A stretch of DNA of 39,920 nucleotides, taken from contig NZ_LAVS01000033.1 in assembly GCF_000986865.1 (NCBI RefSeq), positions 1 to 39,920 on the forward strand, read 5' to 3'. This document shows, one piece after another, positions 18,830 through 27,581 of this stretch. The notes beneath the pieces were generated by a model. It saw only the letters and a program-made list of their open reading frames with translations, made no database searches and was not told the DNA's origin. The stretch comes from Rheinheimera mesophila. Lineage in GTDB: Bacteria; Pseudomonadota; Gammaproteobacteria; Enterobacterales; Alteromonadaceae. Within the stretch, counting starts at the first letter, position 1, and the number at the start of each line of letters is the position of its first letter. A program made the position numbers and the translations under genes.

Positions 18830-19565
18830 GCTTACTCTTGCCGGCATTCTGATCGTTGTAGTGGCCATAGTGGGTGGATTCAGCCAGGAAGGCGGCGATG
18901 TGTTTACTTTGTTGCATTGGCCGGCTTTTTGTATCGTGTTTGGTGGCACCTTTGGCGCTGTACTGATCCAAAGCCCTGCTTCACAGTTTCGTTTGGGGAT
19001 GAGTTTATTACCCTGGGTGATAAAACCACCAAAGCTCGACTTTGACCGTACCATTGAACGTATGACTCAGTGGGGGCATGCGGCGCGTCTACAGGGGTTT
19101 TTGTCGTTAGAGTCTGATGCGCTGAACGAAGAAGAGCCGCTGCTCAGACGTGGTTTAAATTTGCTTGTCGATGGCACCGAAGCCAAAGTGCTGCAGGATA
19201 TTCTGGATGCTGAGCTGCATCTGGAAAAAGAGCGCTTGCTACGCGCCGCTAAAGTGTTTGAAGCTATGGGCGGTTATAGTCCGACTATAGGTATAGTTGG
19301 CGCTGTGCTTGGCCTGATTCTGGCGTTGTCCAACATCTCGAACCCGGATGAATTAGGACAAGGTATAGCCACAGCTTTTGTTGCAACCATCTATGGTGTC
19401 GGTCTGGCTAATTTTGTATTTATCCCTGTGTTTAACAAGATCAGAGTACTGGTTGAAGAGCGCGCTCTGTTTCATTCGATGGTGATTGAAGGTTTGTGTT
19501 CTATCGCGCTGGGAGAAAATCCGCGTAGCGTGGAGTCCAAACTTCAGGCCTATAGGGCAGATTAA
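18822..19565 (+). CDS. motC: MotA-family stator protein MotC
   Basis: MotC is the MotA-type half of a second stator complex that conducts ions and generates torque. The 247-residue product has four membrane segments: about 5-18, 28-46, and a pair at about 150-165 and 180-200 with [18 protein letters not shown] and the conserved Pro of the third helix. A cytoplasmic loop with charged residues lies between them. It is shorter than E. coli MotA (295), as is usual for MotC/PomA-like proteins. Its place after cheB and before motD is that of motCD in Pseudomonas, which is proton-driven there. The ion used here cannot be read with certainty. Confidence 0.93.
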   Translation: MDKLTLAGILIVVVAIVGGFSQEGGDVFTLLHWPAFCIVFGGTFGAVLIQSPASQFRLGMSLLPWVIKPPKLDFDRTIERMTQWGHAARLQGFLSLESDALNEEEPLLRRGLNLLVDGTEAKVLQDILDAELHLEKERLLRAAKVFEAMGGYSPTIGIVGAVLGLILALSNISNPDELGQGIATAFVATIYGVGLANFVFIPVFNKIRVLVEERALFHSMVIEGLCSIALGENPRSVESKLQAYRAD

Positions 19566-20558
19566 ATGTACAGGCCACGCCGTTCTGCCGCTGCAGAAGC
19601 GGATAAATCAGATACAGAACGTTGGCTCGTATCCTACGCCGACTATATGACCCTGTTATTTGCGCTTTTTGTGGTGTTGTATTCGATGGCGACCATGGAG
19701 AAAGAGCAGTTCAGTAAATTGCAGGACACCATCTCAAAGGTGTTTATTGAAGCGACAGACCAGCAGGAGAAGGGCATTCAGGGGCAGTCTGTGCAACCCG
19801 ATATCTATCCTCAGAGCGATTTTGAATTGTATGGCTCTGGATTAGAACAGGCGACAGGGCCGACTTTATTGGCAGACAACGCTAAACTGGAACTAATTGA
19901 CAGGACAAAATTGGGTAGTCCTTTAGTTGCGGTACAAAAAGAGATCAACAGAGCTTTGCGCAGTCTGGTGGAATCAGGCCTGGCGAAGGTCACACTGCAG
20001 GATGACTGGCTGACCCTTGAACTGAACAGTGGTTTATTGTTCAGTAGCGGTAGTGCCGTCTCTACCAGTTCGGCTTCTGCTGTCATGACGGAACTGACAA
20101 CTATCCTGGAGCAGACCAACAATTTTATCCGGGTGCGGGGTTATACTGACTCAGTGCCCATTCGCACTGAACAATTTCCGTCAAACTGGGAATTGTCGGT
20201 TGCCAGAGCGGCGTCTATAGTCCGCTTATTGGAGCAGTCCGGTGTGGCACCAGAGCGAATGGCTATCGAGGGCTATGGGCAATATGCTCCTTTTGCCGAA
20301 AATACCACAGCTCAGGGACGCAGCCAGAACCGCAAAGTGGTGATAGCTCTGTCAAAATATGCCTACGAGCCAGTGGCAAAACCAATAGCTGAACCGGTGC
20401 AGGCACAAAGTGCGACCGAAGAAGCAGCCGAACAGGCTGTAGAGCAAGAGCAAAACAAAATACGGGTGATCCGCTTACCTCACGGTGGGATAAGGATCAC
20501 AACCAGACCGCCGGAACCAGGCGAAGAAGAACCACCTATACAACAGCGGGAACAGTAA
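19566..20558 (+). CDS. motD: MotB-family stator protein MotD
   Basis: MotD is the MotB-type half of the second stator, anchored to peptidoglycan. The 330-residue product has one N-terminal membrane helix with YADYMTLLFALFVVLYSMA; the ion-binding aspartate is Asp26. A plug and linker follow, then an OmpA-like peptidoglycan-binding domain (about 190-275) with GYTDSVPIRTEQFPSNWELSVARA and SQNRKVVI. A charged, Pro/Glu-rich tail of about 55 residues follows it. The ATG directly abuts the motC stop (no gap), so the two are translationally coupled. Confidence 0.95.
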   Translation: MYRPRRSAAAEADKSDTERWLVSYADYMTLLFALFVVLYSMATMEKEQFSKLQDTISKVFIEATDQQEKGIQGQSVQPDIYPQSDFELYGSGLEQATGPTLLADNAKLELIDRTKLGSPLVAVQKEINRALRSLVESGLAKVTLQDDWLTLELNSGLLFSSGSAVSTSSASAVMTELTTILEQTNNFIRVRGYTDSVPIRTEQFPSNWELSVARAASIVRLLEQSGVAPERMAIEGYGQYAPFAENTTAQGRSQNRKVVIALSKYAYEPVAKPIAEPVQAQSATEEAAEQAVEQEQNKIRVIRLPHGGIRITTRPPEPGEEEPPIQQREQ

Positions 20559-20559
20559 A

Positions 20560-21339
20560 TTGGTTGTTTGGACTATCGCAAATCAAAAGGGTGGGGTTGG
20601 CAAAACGACCACTACCGTAACCTTAGGCGCTTTGCTTGCACAGCGTGGTCATCGTGTTTTACTGATCGACACAGACCCTCATGGTTCTTTGACCTACTAC
20701 TTTGGTATTGATGCTGAAGAGCTTGAAGTCAGTGTGTACGATATTTTCCTGCGCGGTAAAGACATTACCGGTGAAGAAATTTTGCAATCCATGTGTCCAA
20801 GCGGTATGCCGAATCTGGATATTTTGCCTACCTCTATGGCGCTGGCCACCCTAGACCGCTCTCATGGTCAACAAGGGGGGATGGGTCTTATTCTGAAAAA
20901 GGCTCTGCAAAAAATAGAAAACGATTACGACTATGTGCTGATTGACTGCCCTCCTGTGATAGGTGTGCTGATGGTCAATGCGATGGCCGCCTGTGATCGC
21001 ATTCTGATCCCGGTGCAAACCGAGTTTCTGGCTTTAAAAGGCCTGGATCGGATGATTGCGACTATGCAACTGATGCACAGTTCGTCACCGCAGGATTATG
21101 CGTTTACCATTATCCCGACTATGTACGATAAAAGAACCAAGGCGTCGCTGGATGCTTATAAAGCATTAAAAGCTCAGTATCAGGACAGAGTCTGGTCGGC
21201 CGTTATACCTATAGACACTAAATTCCGTGATGCCAGTTTAGCTCAGACTCCTCCTCCGGTCTTCGCACCCAAATCGCGTGGGGTTTTTGCTTACAATACC
21301 TTGCTGACCTATTTACTCCAGTTAGCGCCGGAGAACTAA
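20560..21339 (+). CDS. parC: ParA-like ATPase ParC, polar placement of chemotaxis arrays
   Basis: ParC is a ParA/MinD-type ATPase that directs chemosensory arrays to the cell pole in Vibrio; the Pseudomonas counterpart is the soj-like gene after motD. The 259-residue product has a deviant Walker A KGGVGKTTT at 10-18, the Walker A' region DTDPHGSLTYYFG and Walker B VLIDCPPVIG. It lacks a DNA-binding extension. The start is a TTG at 20560, one base after the motD stop; no ATG is available that keeps the N-terminal VWTIANQKGG. parP follows after one base, which supports this role rather than chromosome partitioning. Confidence 0.92.
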   Translation: MVVWTIANQKGGVGKTTTTVTLGALLAQRGHRVLLIDTDPHGSLTYYFGIDAEELEVSVYDIFLRGKDITGEEILQSMCPSGMPNLDILPTSMALATLDRSHGQQGGMGLILKKALQKIENDYDYVLIDCPPVIGVLMVNAMAACDRILIPVQTEFLALKGLDRMIATMQLMHSSSPQDYAFTIIPTMYDKRTKASLDAYKALKAQYQDRVWSAVIPIDTKFRDASLAQTPPPVFAPKSRGVFAYNTLLTYLLQLAPEN

Positions 21340-21340
21340 G

Positions 21341-22087
21341 ATGAGCGATTTGCAAGCCAGCCAAAAAGTCATGAAGCATTACTTAAATGCTTTATTGACA
21401 GATGATGTGGTCGAGACGCCTATTCAGGACGCAAAGAAACAGCAACTGAATGAACTGCTGGCTCCGGTATCAGCACCTGTGAAAGCCGCTGTGAGCGCCA
21501 AACCTGTAGTTGTAGCACCAGTGACAGCTCCGGTTGTGAAAGCTGCTGCTGTTGCGCCTGTCACTCCTGTAATCGAACAAGTGCAGGTTACAGCGCAGGC
21601 TCCTGCAGTCAAAGCTGCTGCGCCTGTGGTAAAAGACTACAGAAAAGGTCGTTTTCAGGCGCTGTTTTTTACGGTGGCGGGTTTAAAAGTTGCCCTACCT
21701 CTGAAAGCGCTCGGCGGTATTCATAAAATTATGCCGATCAAGTCTTTGCCTGGTCAGCCAGAATGGCTCAAAGGTGTGATGCTCTACCGCGAGCAAAAAA
21801 TTAATGTGGTCGACACTGCACTTTGGGTGATGCCAGAAAAATATGATCAGGGACTGGCAGAAAAGCTAAACTATCAATATGTTATTATGCTGGGCAATAG
21901 CCATTGGGGCCTGGCTTGTGATACGTTAGTTAACACCATTGCGTTAGAGCAAGATGACGTGAAGTGGCGGGAAACCGAAGGCAAAAGGCCATGGCTCGCT
22001 GGTTTAATTAAACAACATATGTGTGCTTTGCTGGATGTCGATGCCCTGATTGCCCTATTGGCAAAGGGAATGAACAGCCAACACTGA
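21341..22087 (+). CDS. parP: CheW-like array-anchoring protein ParP
   Basis: ParP couples ParC to CheA and keeps arrays at the pole in Vibrio. The 248-residue product has a short helical N-terminus, an Ala/Val/Pro-rich linker (about 45-98), and a C-terminal CheW-like domain (about 103-240) with FFTVAGLKVALPLKALGGI and LPGQPEWLKGVMLYREQKINVVD. In Vibrio the C-terminal array integration domain contacts the CheA linker and receptors. The assignment comes from domain layout and from the parC-parP-cheW order; sequence alone would only say CheW-domain protein. A 40-base gap separates it from cheW. Confidence 0.88.
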   Translation: MSDLQASQKVMKHYLNALLTDDVVETPIQDAKKQQLNELLAPVSAPVKAAVSAKPVVVAPVTAPVVKAAAVAPVTPVIEQVQVTAQAPAVKAAAPVVKDYRKGRFQALFFTVAGLKVALPLKALGGIHKIMPIKSLPGQPEWLKGVMLYREQKINVVDTALWVMPEKYDQGLAEKLNYQYVIMLGNSHWGLACDTLVNTIALEQDDVKWRETEGKRPWLAGLIKQHMCALLDVDALIALLAKGMNSQH

Positions 22088-22127
22088 TTGAATCGTAAAG
22101 AATTTAACTTTTGGGTAGGAGCTCGGC

Positions 22128-22622
22128 ATGAGTAATTTAACAGCACAATCCGCTAAATCAAAAGAAGTCACAGACTTAGTGCTGCAATGGGTAACTTTTA
22201 AACTGCAGGAAGAAACCTACGGTATAAACGTGATGCAGGTGCAGGAAGTGTTGCGCTACACCGACATAGCTCCTGTCCCTGGCGCACCGGATTATGTGAT
22301 GGGCATTATCAACCTGCGTGGTAATGTGGTTACTGTGATTGATACCCGTGCCCGTTTTGGTTTACCTCCTTCCGAAGTGACAGACAACAGCCGTATTGTG
22401 ATTATCGAGTCCGAGCGTCAGGTTATAGGGATCATGGTCGACAGCGTGGCTGAAGTGGTGTATCTGAAACAATCTGAAATTGATACAGCACCAAACGTGG
22501 GTACAGACGAAAGTGCCAAGTTTATTCAGGGCGTCTCGAACCGCGATGGAGAGTTGCTGATCCTGGTCGATCTGAATAAGTTACTGTCCGACGATGAATG
22601 GGAAGAGATCCGTAGTATTTAA
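22128..22622 (+). CDS. cheW: Chemotaxis adaptor CheW
   Basis: CheW links chemoreceptors to CheA. The 164-residue product is a single CheW domain with VTFKLQEETYGINVMQVQEVLRYTDIAPVPGAPDYVMGIINLRGNVVTVID, which is textbook for the family, including the IINLRG motif. Length matches E. coli CheW (167). AGGAG precedes the ATG at good spacing. The last base of the stop is the first base of the next ATG (TAATG). Confidence 0.98.
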   Translation: MSNLTAQSAKSKEVTDLVLQWVTFKLQEETYGINVMQVQEVLRYTDIAPVPGAPDYVMGIINLRGNVVTVIDTRARFGLPPSEVTDNSRIVIIESERQVIGIMVDSVAEVVYLKQSEIDTAPNVGTDESAKFIQGVSNRDGELLILVDLNKLLSDDEWEEIRSI

Positions 22623-23110
22623 TGGCTAATGTTCTGACTGAGTTTTCATGGCTATGGCTGCTGGGGATCGCAGCCATTTTATTGCTGTCTGTGGTGATGG
22701 CTGTTATCGCTTCGCGCCAGGCCCGGAAGCTGCTAGCCATTATCAATGAAAACGCCGCTGCCAGTTGGCAGCAGCAACAAAATCTCCAACAGCTACAGCA
22801 ACAACTGGAACAGCAGACGCAACAGTTAAAACGCTGCTATCAGGATATTGAAGAGCTGCGTTCCACCGTCATTGGTGTGGGACAACGTGTGCTCAGTCTG
22901 GAAAGTCATTTAGGACAAGGTATGCAGCAGGTGGCTGAACTTGCTGAGCAACAAAAATCTTTGCATTTGTTTGATCCGGAATCAAAAATTTACAGTAGGG
23001 CCATGAAGATGGTTCAGATGGGGGCTAGTCTGGACGAAATTATGCTCGAATGTGAATTACCCCAGGCCGAAGCCGAACTGCTTTTTAATCTTCACAAACA
23101 GCCTAAATAA
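22622..23110 (+). CDS. DUF2802 family membrane coiled-coil protein
   Basis: This gene follows cheW in Vibrio, Shewanella and Pseudomonas and belongs to the DUF2802 family; its function is unknown to me. The 162-residue product has one N-terminal membrane helix (about 10-30), a Gln-rich coiled coil (about 45-85), and a small C-terminal helix-turn-helix-like part (about 125-155, KMVQMGASLDEIMLECELPQAEAELLF). The first base of its ATG is the last base of the cheW stop, so it is made together with CheW. A membrane-tethered partner of the array is a guess from context. It is the last gene of the long chemotaxis unit; no clear terminator follows. Confidence 0.85.
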   Translation: MANVLTEFSWLWLLGIAAILLLSVVMAVIASRQARKLLAIINENAAASWQQQQNLQQLQQQLEQQTQQLKRCYQDIEELRSTVIGVGQRVLSLESHLGQGMQQVAELAEQQKSLHLFDPESKIYSRAMKMVQMGASLDEIMLECELPQAEAELLFNLHKQPK

Positions 23111-23278
23111 GCTGACTGTTATCACTTTGGATTGCTTGTCAATTCAATTGGTTTTTACTGTTACACCATGTTGCATTTTTATTTCCTTCTGTTTGCCTTA
23201 TAGAAAATGCGATGAGTTTTCTGGCGAAATAAGCAGAGTTGTCTAGACTCACGTGGGAATTACCCGCAAGGAGTCACT

Positions 23279-25990
23279 ATGAAAAACAAGATCTTAGGTA
23301 ACTTACCGCTCAGCCTCATTGCCTGTGCGGTTTTAGCAGGATGTGGTTCAGACGATAAAGACGAATTACCCACGGTATCTGTTGCTGCTGCAGTTTCATT
23401 AAAAGAAAGCCGAACAACGACCATAGCTGCAACAGCAGACGATGATGACGATACCATCAGCTATAGCTGGACTCAGGTGTCTGGCCCAACGCTCTCGCTG
23501 ACGAATACAACTACTGCGACTGTCGGTGTCACTGCGCCTGCAGTAAGCGCCAACGCTGCTGCCGTGTTGCGCGTGACCGTTACAGACGAGGGCAACCAAA
23601 CGGCCAGCGCAGATGTCACTATTAACATCGCCAATAATCTAGTGCCCACAGCCACAGCGGCTTTTGAGCCTGCAGCGGAAAAATCTGACGTGACCTTAAC
23701 TGCTACTGCTGCAGATGCAGACGGTGAAGTTGAAACTTACAGTTGGATACAAACCTCAGGTACTCCCGTCACATTAACAGGAGCTGATACTGCAACACTG
23801 AGTTTTACTGCGCCCAGCGTGACAGAAGATACCGAGTTAGGCTTTAGTCTTACTGTGACTGACGATGACGACGAAGCTGCAACTATCACAGGTGTGGTCA
23901 CAGTAACCCCCGTAATGACGACCTTTACTGTGTCCGGAACTGTATCCGAAGCCGCTTTTGCCAATGCCACAGTCACAGGTACTTTGGCGGGGCAGACCTT
24001 TACTGCAACAGCAGACGCTAATGGTGCTTTTAGTTTGCCACTGCAAGCGGATGACGACGAAACCAACCTTTTTGCTGATATCAGAGCCAGCTCTGTCACT
24101 ACAGCAGGGTTGGAGTACTATAAATTTGTACCCAGCCTGACTGCTGATGTCACAGAAGCCGCTGCAGGCTCTTTCACGACAAAACTATCTTCGGCCATCG
24201 CAGGTTTATTTAATGTGCAACCGCTGGCCGAAGGGGATAGTCCAAATACCATCTCCATTAATGCGGTTTCTACGGCATTGTATTCGCTGATAGTCGCAGC
24301 CAATGGCGGAACAGCGCCTACTAATCTGGATAGCTTTACCTTAGTTGAAAAATCAGTCAGTCCGGATGAGCTGATTGAAGCTGCTGCTGTGGTCAAACTG
24401 GTTACCCAGGGTGGTGTTTTTGCCTTGCCTGAGGGGGTTACAAATGTTCTTGAATTACTGACAAACACTGAAGCCTACAACAATTATGTGGCTGCAGCCG
24501 AAGCAGAAGACCCCAATATCATCACCGATACGATTGATGAGATCATCGCTGATCCTGAACTGACTCCTCCGGTGGATGAAAGCAGTCTGGCCAGCACTTA
24601 TTTCGAAGTTTATCCGGCTGCGGACGGTTTCTTGTCACGTGGTGGTAACAGGTATGACTTTAATGAAGATGGGACAGGGGCTGAGGTGTTCAGCGCTGGA
24701 GTTCATGACTTTGACTGGAGTCTGGTGGACGGCAAAGTCGAGATCACCTATGCAGGAACGACCAGTTCTACCTACTTCCCAACTGTAACTGTAGGTTTGT
24801 TTGGATTAACTCAGGAGCAGGTGAACCAACTTAACCAGGCTGGTTACTTTCAGGTTGAAGCGAAACAGACCCCTTTAACTGCAAGCCTGACCCGCATCAT
24901 ACAGGGTGAAAAAACGGATACCTACCGCGTGGTTTCTACCGGAACCAGAGCTATGGTTCCGGTAACTTTGCCCGGAGGAGTGGTGATCAACCCGGAACCA
25001 GTCAGTTATGAGGTGACAGAAGATCAGTTGCTGCGTAATGCGGACAAATTGGCGGATCTGAAATTTACTGCAGCAGAGCTGGATGGTGAATGGGTATTTG
25101 AACACTATTACTACGCAGGCGACGAGGGCTTCGGTTACGCCAATATGTTTGCCGATATCTTTGACATGAGCGCAGATGGTACTGGTGTGGCGCTGGAGAA
25201 TGACAAGCCATTCAGTTGGGCGCTGGATGAGACAGGTTTACTGACCTTCAGCTTTGAGGATGGCTCTTACACTGAAATCATCAAGCTGGATCAGGTTGGA
25301 ACTGATGTCCAGGTATTTAGTGCTTCTTACGATACAGAAGGCAATTTAGTTGCGGCAGATGCTGATTATGCACTGAAACTTGATGGCAGTGATTTCAAGG
25401 ACTTTGATCAGACCAATCCGGAAGATATGTATTGGAATACCACTATCAACACATGGACTAAAGACTCATGGGATGGTGATACGCTGCTGTGGGATAATGG
25501 GTTCGCTTACTTTGGTTGGCAGTTGCTTGAAGATGGTACAGGTTATCAGATGGGAAGTTTCGAGATGTCGCCGCCAGACTTTGAGCCTGTTTTCAACACA
25601 CCTTTAGGCTGGACAAAAGACCCTATTTCTGAGGATGAGTCTATTGTCTCTATCAACCGCTGGATGTGTGCTGATGATAATACTAAACCTTGTGCACAGC
25701 GGCAGTGGCGTTTACTCAAGTCAACCGATGGCATCTTAGGCCCACGTATCTACGTGTTTGAGGTGGAAGACCGCAGGATTAACAGTACTTCACCCTGGTT
25801 TATTGCCAGTGGGCTTGGACCTCGTATCAATATTTACGAGGAAATAAGCTTCGATTACTGGAATGAAACGGCGGTGACTGAAGAAGCTGCGATCAGTGGC
25901 TTAGTCAAGGGTATGAGTTTTACCTCCACCAAGAAACCTGTGGCCCGGACTTTGGTTGAACCCAATCAAAAACCTGAACAGGGGATCTAA
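23279..25990 (+). CDS. Large lipoprotein with PKD-like repeats, function unknown
   Basis: A 903-residue surface or periplasmic lipoprotein. The signal peptide ends in lipobox LAGC with Cys22; the next residues are GSDD, with no Asp at +2, so outer-membrane sorting is likely. Two PKD/REJ-like beta-sandwich units follow (about 30-120 and 122-210; both contain a YSW or YSWIQ...SG motif), then a transthyretin-like unit (about 215-290; VSGTVSEAAFANATVTGTLAG). The C-terminal 450 residues are beta-rich with a module (DGTG then W about 20 residues later) seen at residues 464, 633 and 752. AAGGAG precedes the ATG. It is acidic and Thr-rich. No enzyme motif is seen. It stands alone between the chemotaxis unit and a terminator. 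Confidence 0.85.
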   Translation: MKNKILGNLPLSLIACAVLAGCGSDDKDELPTVSVAAAVSLKESRTTTIAATADDDDDTISYSWTQVSGPTLSLTNTTTATVGVTAPAVSANAAAVLRVTVTDEGNQTASADVTINIANNLVPTATAAFEPAAEKSDVTLTATAADADGEVETYSWIQTSGTPVTLTGADTATLSFTAPSVTEDTELGFSLTVTDDDDEAATITGVVTVTPVMTTFTVSGTVSEAAFANATVTGTLAGQTFTATADANGAFSLPLQADDDETNLFADIRASSVTTAGLEYYKFVPSLTADVTEAAAGSFTTKLSSAIAGLFNVQPLAEGDSPNTISINAVSTALYSLIVAANGGTAPTNLDSFTLVEKSVSPDELIEAAAVVKLVTQGGVFALPEGVTNVLELLTNTEAYNNYVAAAEAEDPNIITDTIDEIIADPELTPPVDESSLASTYFEVYPAADGFLSRGGNRYDFNEDGTGAEVFSAGVHDFDWSLVDGKVEITYAGTTSSTYFPTVTVGLFGLTQEQVNQLNQAGYFQVEAKQTPLTASLTRIIQGEKTDTYRVVSTGTRAMVPVTLPGGVVINPEPVSYEVTEDQLLRNADKLADLKFTAAELDGEWVFEHYYYAGDEGFGYANMFADIFDMSADGTGVALENDKPFSWALDETGLLTFSFEDGSYTEIIKLDQVGTDVQVFSASYDTEGNLVAADADYALKLDGSDFKDFDQTNPEDMYWNTTINTWTKDSWDGDTLLWDNGFAYFGWQLLEDGTGYQMGSFEMSPPDFEPVFNTPLGWTKDPISEDESIVSINRWMCADDNTKPCAQRQWRLLKSTDGILGPRIYVFEVEDRRINSTSPWFIASGLGPRINIYEEISFDYWNETAVTEEAAISGLVKGMSFTSTKKPVARTLVEPNQKPEQGI

Positions 25991-26010
25991 GTAAGCTTAC
26001 AGCGTTTACA

Positions 26011-26045
26011 ATGGGGTTAGGGCATACACTAGCCCCATTTTTATT
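26011..26045 (+). terminator. Intrinsic terminator after the lipoprotein gene
   Basis: ATGGGGTTAG (26011-26020) pairs with CTAGCCCCAT (26029-26038) with one G-T pair and an eight-base loop, followed by TTTTTATT. It is 20 bases after the lipoprotein stop and isolates that gene from the beta-CASP gene. Confidence 0.9.
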
Positions 26046-26071
26046 ATGGACCAGCACCTAAGGACAACTTT

Positions 26072-27475
26072 ATGCAGTATCCAAGGCTCATTCACCATGG
26101 CGCTGTAGACGGTGTAACCGGGTCCTGCCATCAGTATTTCGTCAGCGAAACGCACAGTGTACTGATTGATTGCGGTTTGTTTCAGGGCATAGAGCAGGGC
26201 AGCGGCAAAGCTGGGGCTGACTCGGCACGGATCAATTTTGCGCTGGATGGTATTCAGGCACTGTTGTTAACTCATGTCCACATCGACCACGCAGGACGAA
26301 TTCCTTATTTAATCGCCGCAGGGTTCAAGGGCCCGATTTATTGCAGTCGCGCTTCTGCTGCACTGCTGCCTCTGGTCTTGGAAGATGCATTAAAAATGGG
26401 CATTACACGGGATGAAAAACTGATCACAGGCTTTATTCAGGCGGTATCGCGCCAACTACGCCCATGTCAGTATGACCAGTGGTATTCAATGGAAGGAGAG
26501 GTGGATCAGGTTCGCCTGCGTTTTCAAAATGCGGGCCATATTCTGGGCTCAGCTTATATCGAAATAGAGCATAAGGCCCTGCACAGTAACGAAAAAAGCT
26601 ATAAAGCGGTATTTTCCGGCGATTTAGGCGCGCGCGACACTCCATTGTTACCCGACCCAACACCCCTAGTACAGGCTGATTTACTGGTGCTTGAAAGTAC
26701 CTATGGCGACAAAAACCATGAGGACCGTCAACATCGCCAGCAGCGTTTACAGCAGGTAGTGGAAAAATCGCTGAAAGACAATGGCACAGTGCTTATTCCC
26801 GCCTTTAGCATAGGCCGTACTCAAGAGTTGCTGTATGAGCTGGAGGATATTATTCATCAGATGCAAGGACAACCGATCCACAACGGATTGAATTGGGAGC
26901 AGTTGGATATTATTGTCGACTCTCCGCTGGCCGCCGAATTCACCTCTGTGTATCAAGAGTTAAAACTTTACTGGGATGAAGAGGCGAAACAAAAGTTACG
27001 AAGTGGCCGACATCCGCTGCAATTTGAGCAGTTACTTACAGTTAAAACTCATCACGATCATCAAAAACTGGTGCAGCACCTGGCTCAGACTGGCAGACCA
27101 GCCATAGTGATCGCAGCCAGTGGCATGTGCGCAGGAGGGCGGGTAGTCAACTATCTGAAAGCGTTGCTGGGGTCTGCCTGTCATCAACTCGTGTTTGTCG
27201 GTTACCAGGCGAGGGGAACTCCGGGTGCAACCATACTGCAGCAAGCGAAAACTGGCGGCGAAGTTGAGTTGGATGGGCAAAACTATCCAATTCGTGCTGA
27301 AGTGATCCAACTGAGTGGTTATTCAGCCCATGCCGATCAGGACGACTTGCTTCATTTTGTTGGGCAGATGCAAAAGCCCCCGGCACAAATTCGTTTGGTG
27401 CATGGCGATACAGAAGCAAAACTCGAACTGAAGAGAAAGCTCGAAGCCAAAGGCCACCATGTTGTCATCGGATAA
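26072..27475 (+). CDS. Beta-CASP metallo-beta-lactamase-fold nuclease-like protein
   Basis: A 467-residue protein of the CPSF-73/RNase J-like group (MBL fold plus beta-CASP and an RNA-specificity C-terminal motif). The metal site HVHIDH (His68, His70, Asp72, His73) is intact, and GHILGSAYIEI, FSGDLGARDTPLLPDP and LESTYGDKNHED follow in order. The C-terminal part has ASGMCAGGRVVNYLK and SGYSAHADQDDL, the beta-CASP closing motifs. Family members cut or degrade RNA; the substrate here cannot be read. No signal peptide. Its start ATG at 26072 lies 27 bases beyond the terminator, with AAGGACAAC upstream. It appears to be a single-gene unit unrelated to its neighbours. Confidence 0.9.
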   Translation: MQYPRLIHHGAVDGVTGSCHQYFVSETHSVLIDCGLFQGIEQGSGKAGADSARINFALDGIQALLLTHVHIDHAGRIPYLIAAGFKGPIYCSRASAALLPLVLEDALKMGITRDEKLITGFIQAVSRQLRPCQYDQWYSMEGEVDQVRLRFQNAGHILGSAYIEIEHKALHSNEKSYKAVFSGDLGARDTPLLPDPTPLVQADLLVLESTYGDKNHEDRQHRQQRLQQVVEKSLKDNGTVLIPAFSIGRTQELLYELEDIIHQMQGQPIHNGLNWEQLDIIVDSPLAAEFTSVYQELKLYWDEEAKQKLRSGRHPLQFEQLLTVKTHHDHQKLVQHLAQTGRPAIVIAASGMCAGGRVVNYLKALLGSACHQLVFVGYQARGTPGATILQQAKTGGEVELDGQNYPIRAEVIQLSGYSAHADQDDLLHFVGQMQKPPAQIRLVHGDTEAKLELKRKLEAKGHHVVIG

Positions 27476-27581
27476 GAAGAGCGTCAGACTTTAAGTTCCT
27501 GTTCAGCTACCGCACTTTACTCTGCCGCCATCCCGGAAATTCTGATACCATTTCTGTAGTTTCAGTTCAATGGAAGTCCCT

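Noticed and set aside
20560-21339. ParA gene taken as a plasmid or chromosome partition gene (Soj)
   Set aside because: No parB or parS-like repeats nearby; it is embedded in the chemotaxis operon beside a CheW-like ParP gene.
23136-23164. Sigma-70 promoter TTGTCA-N17-TGTTAC before the lipoprotein
   Set aside because: The -35 is good but the -10 box is poor; not strong enough to list as a feature.
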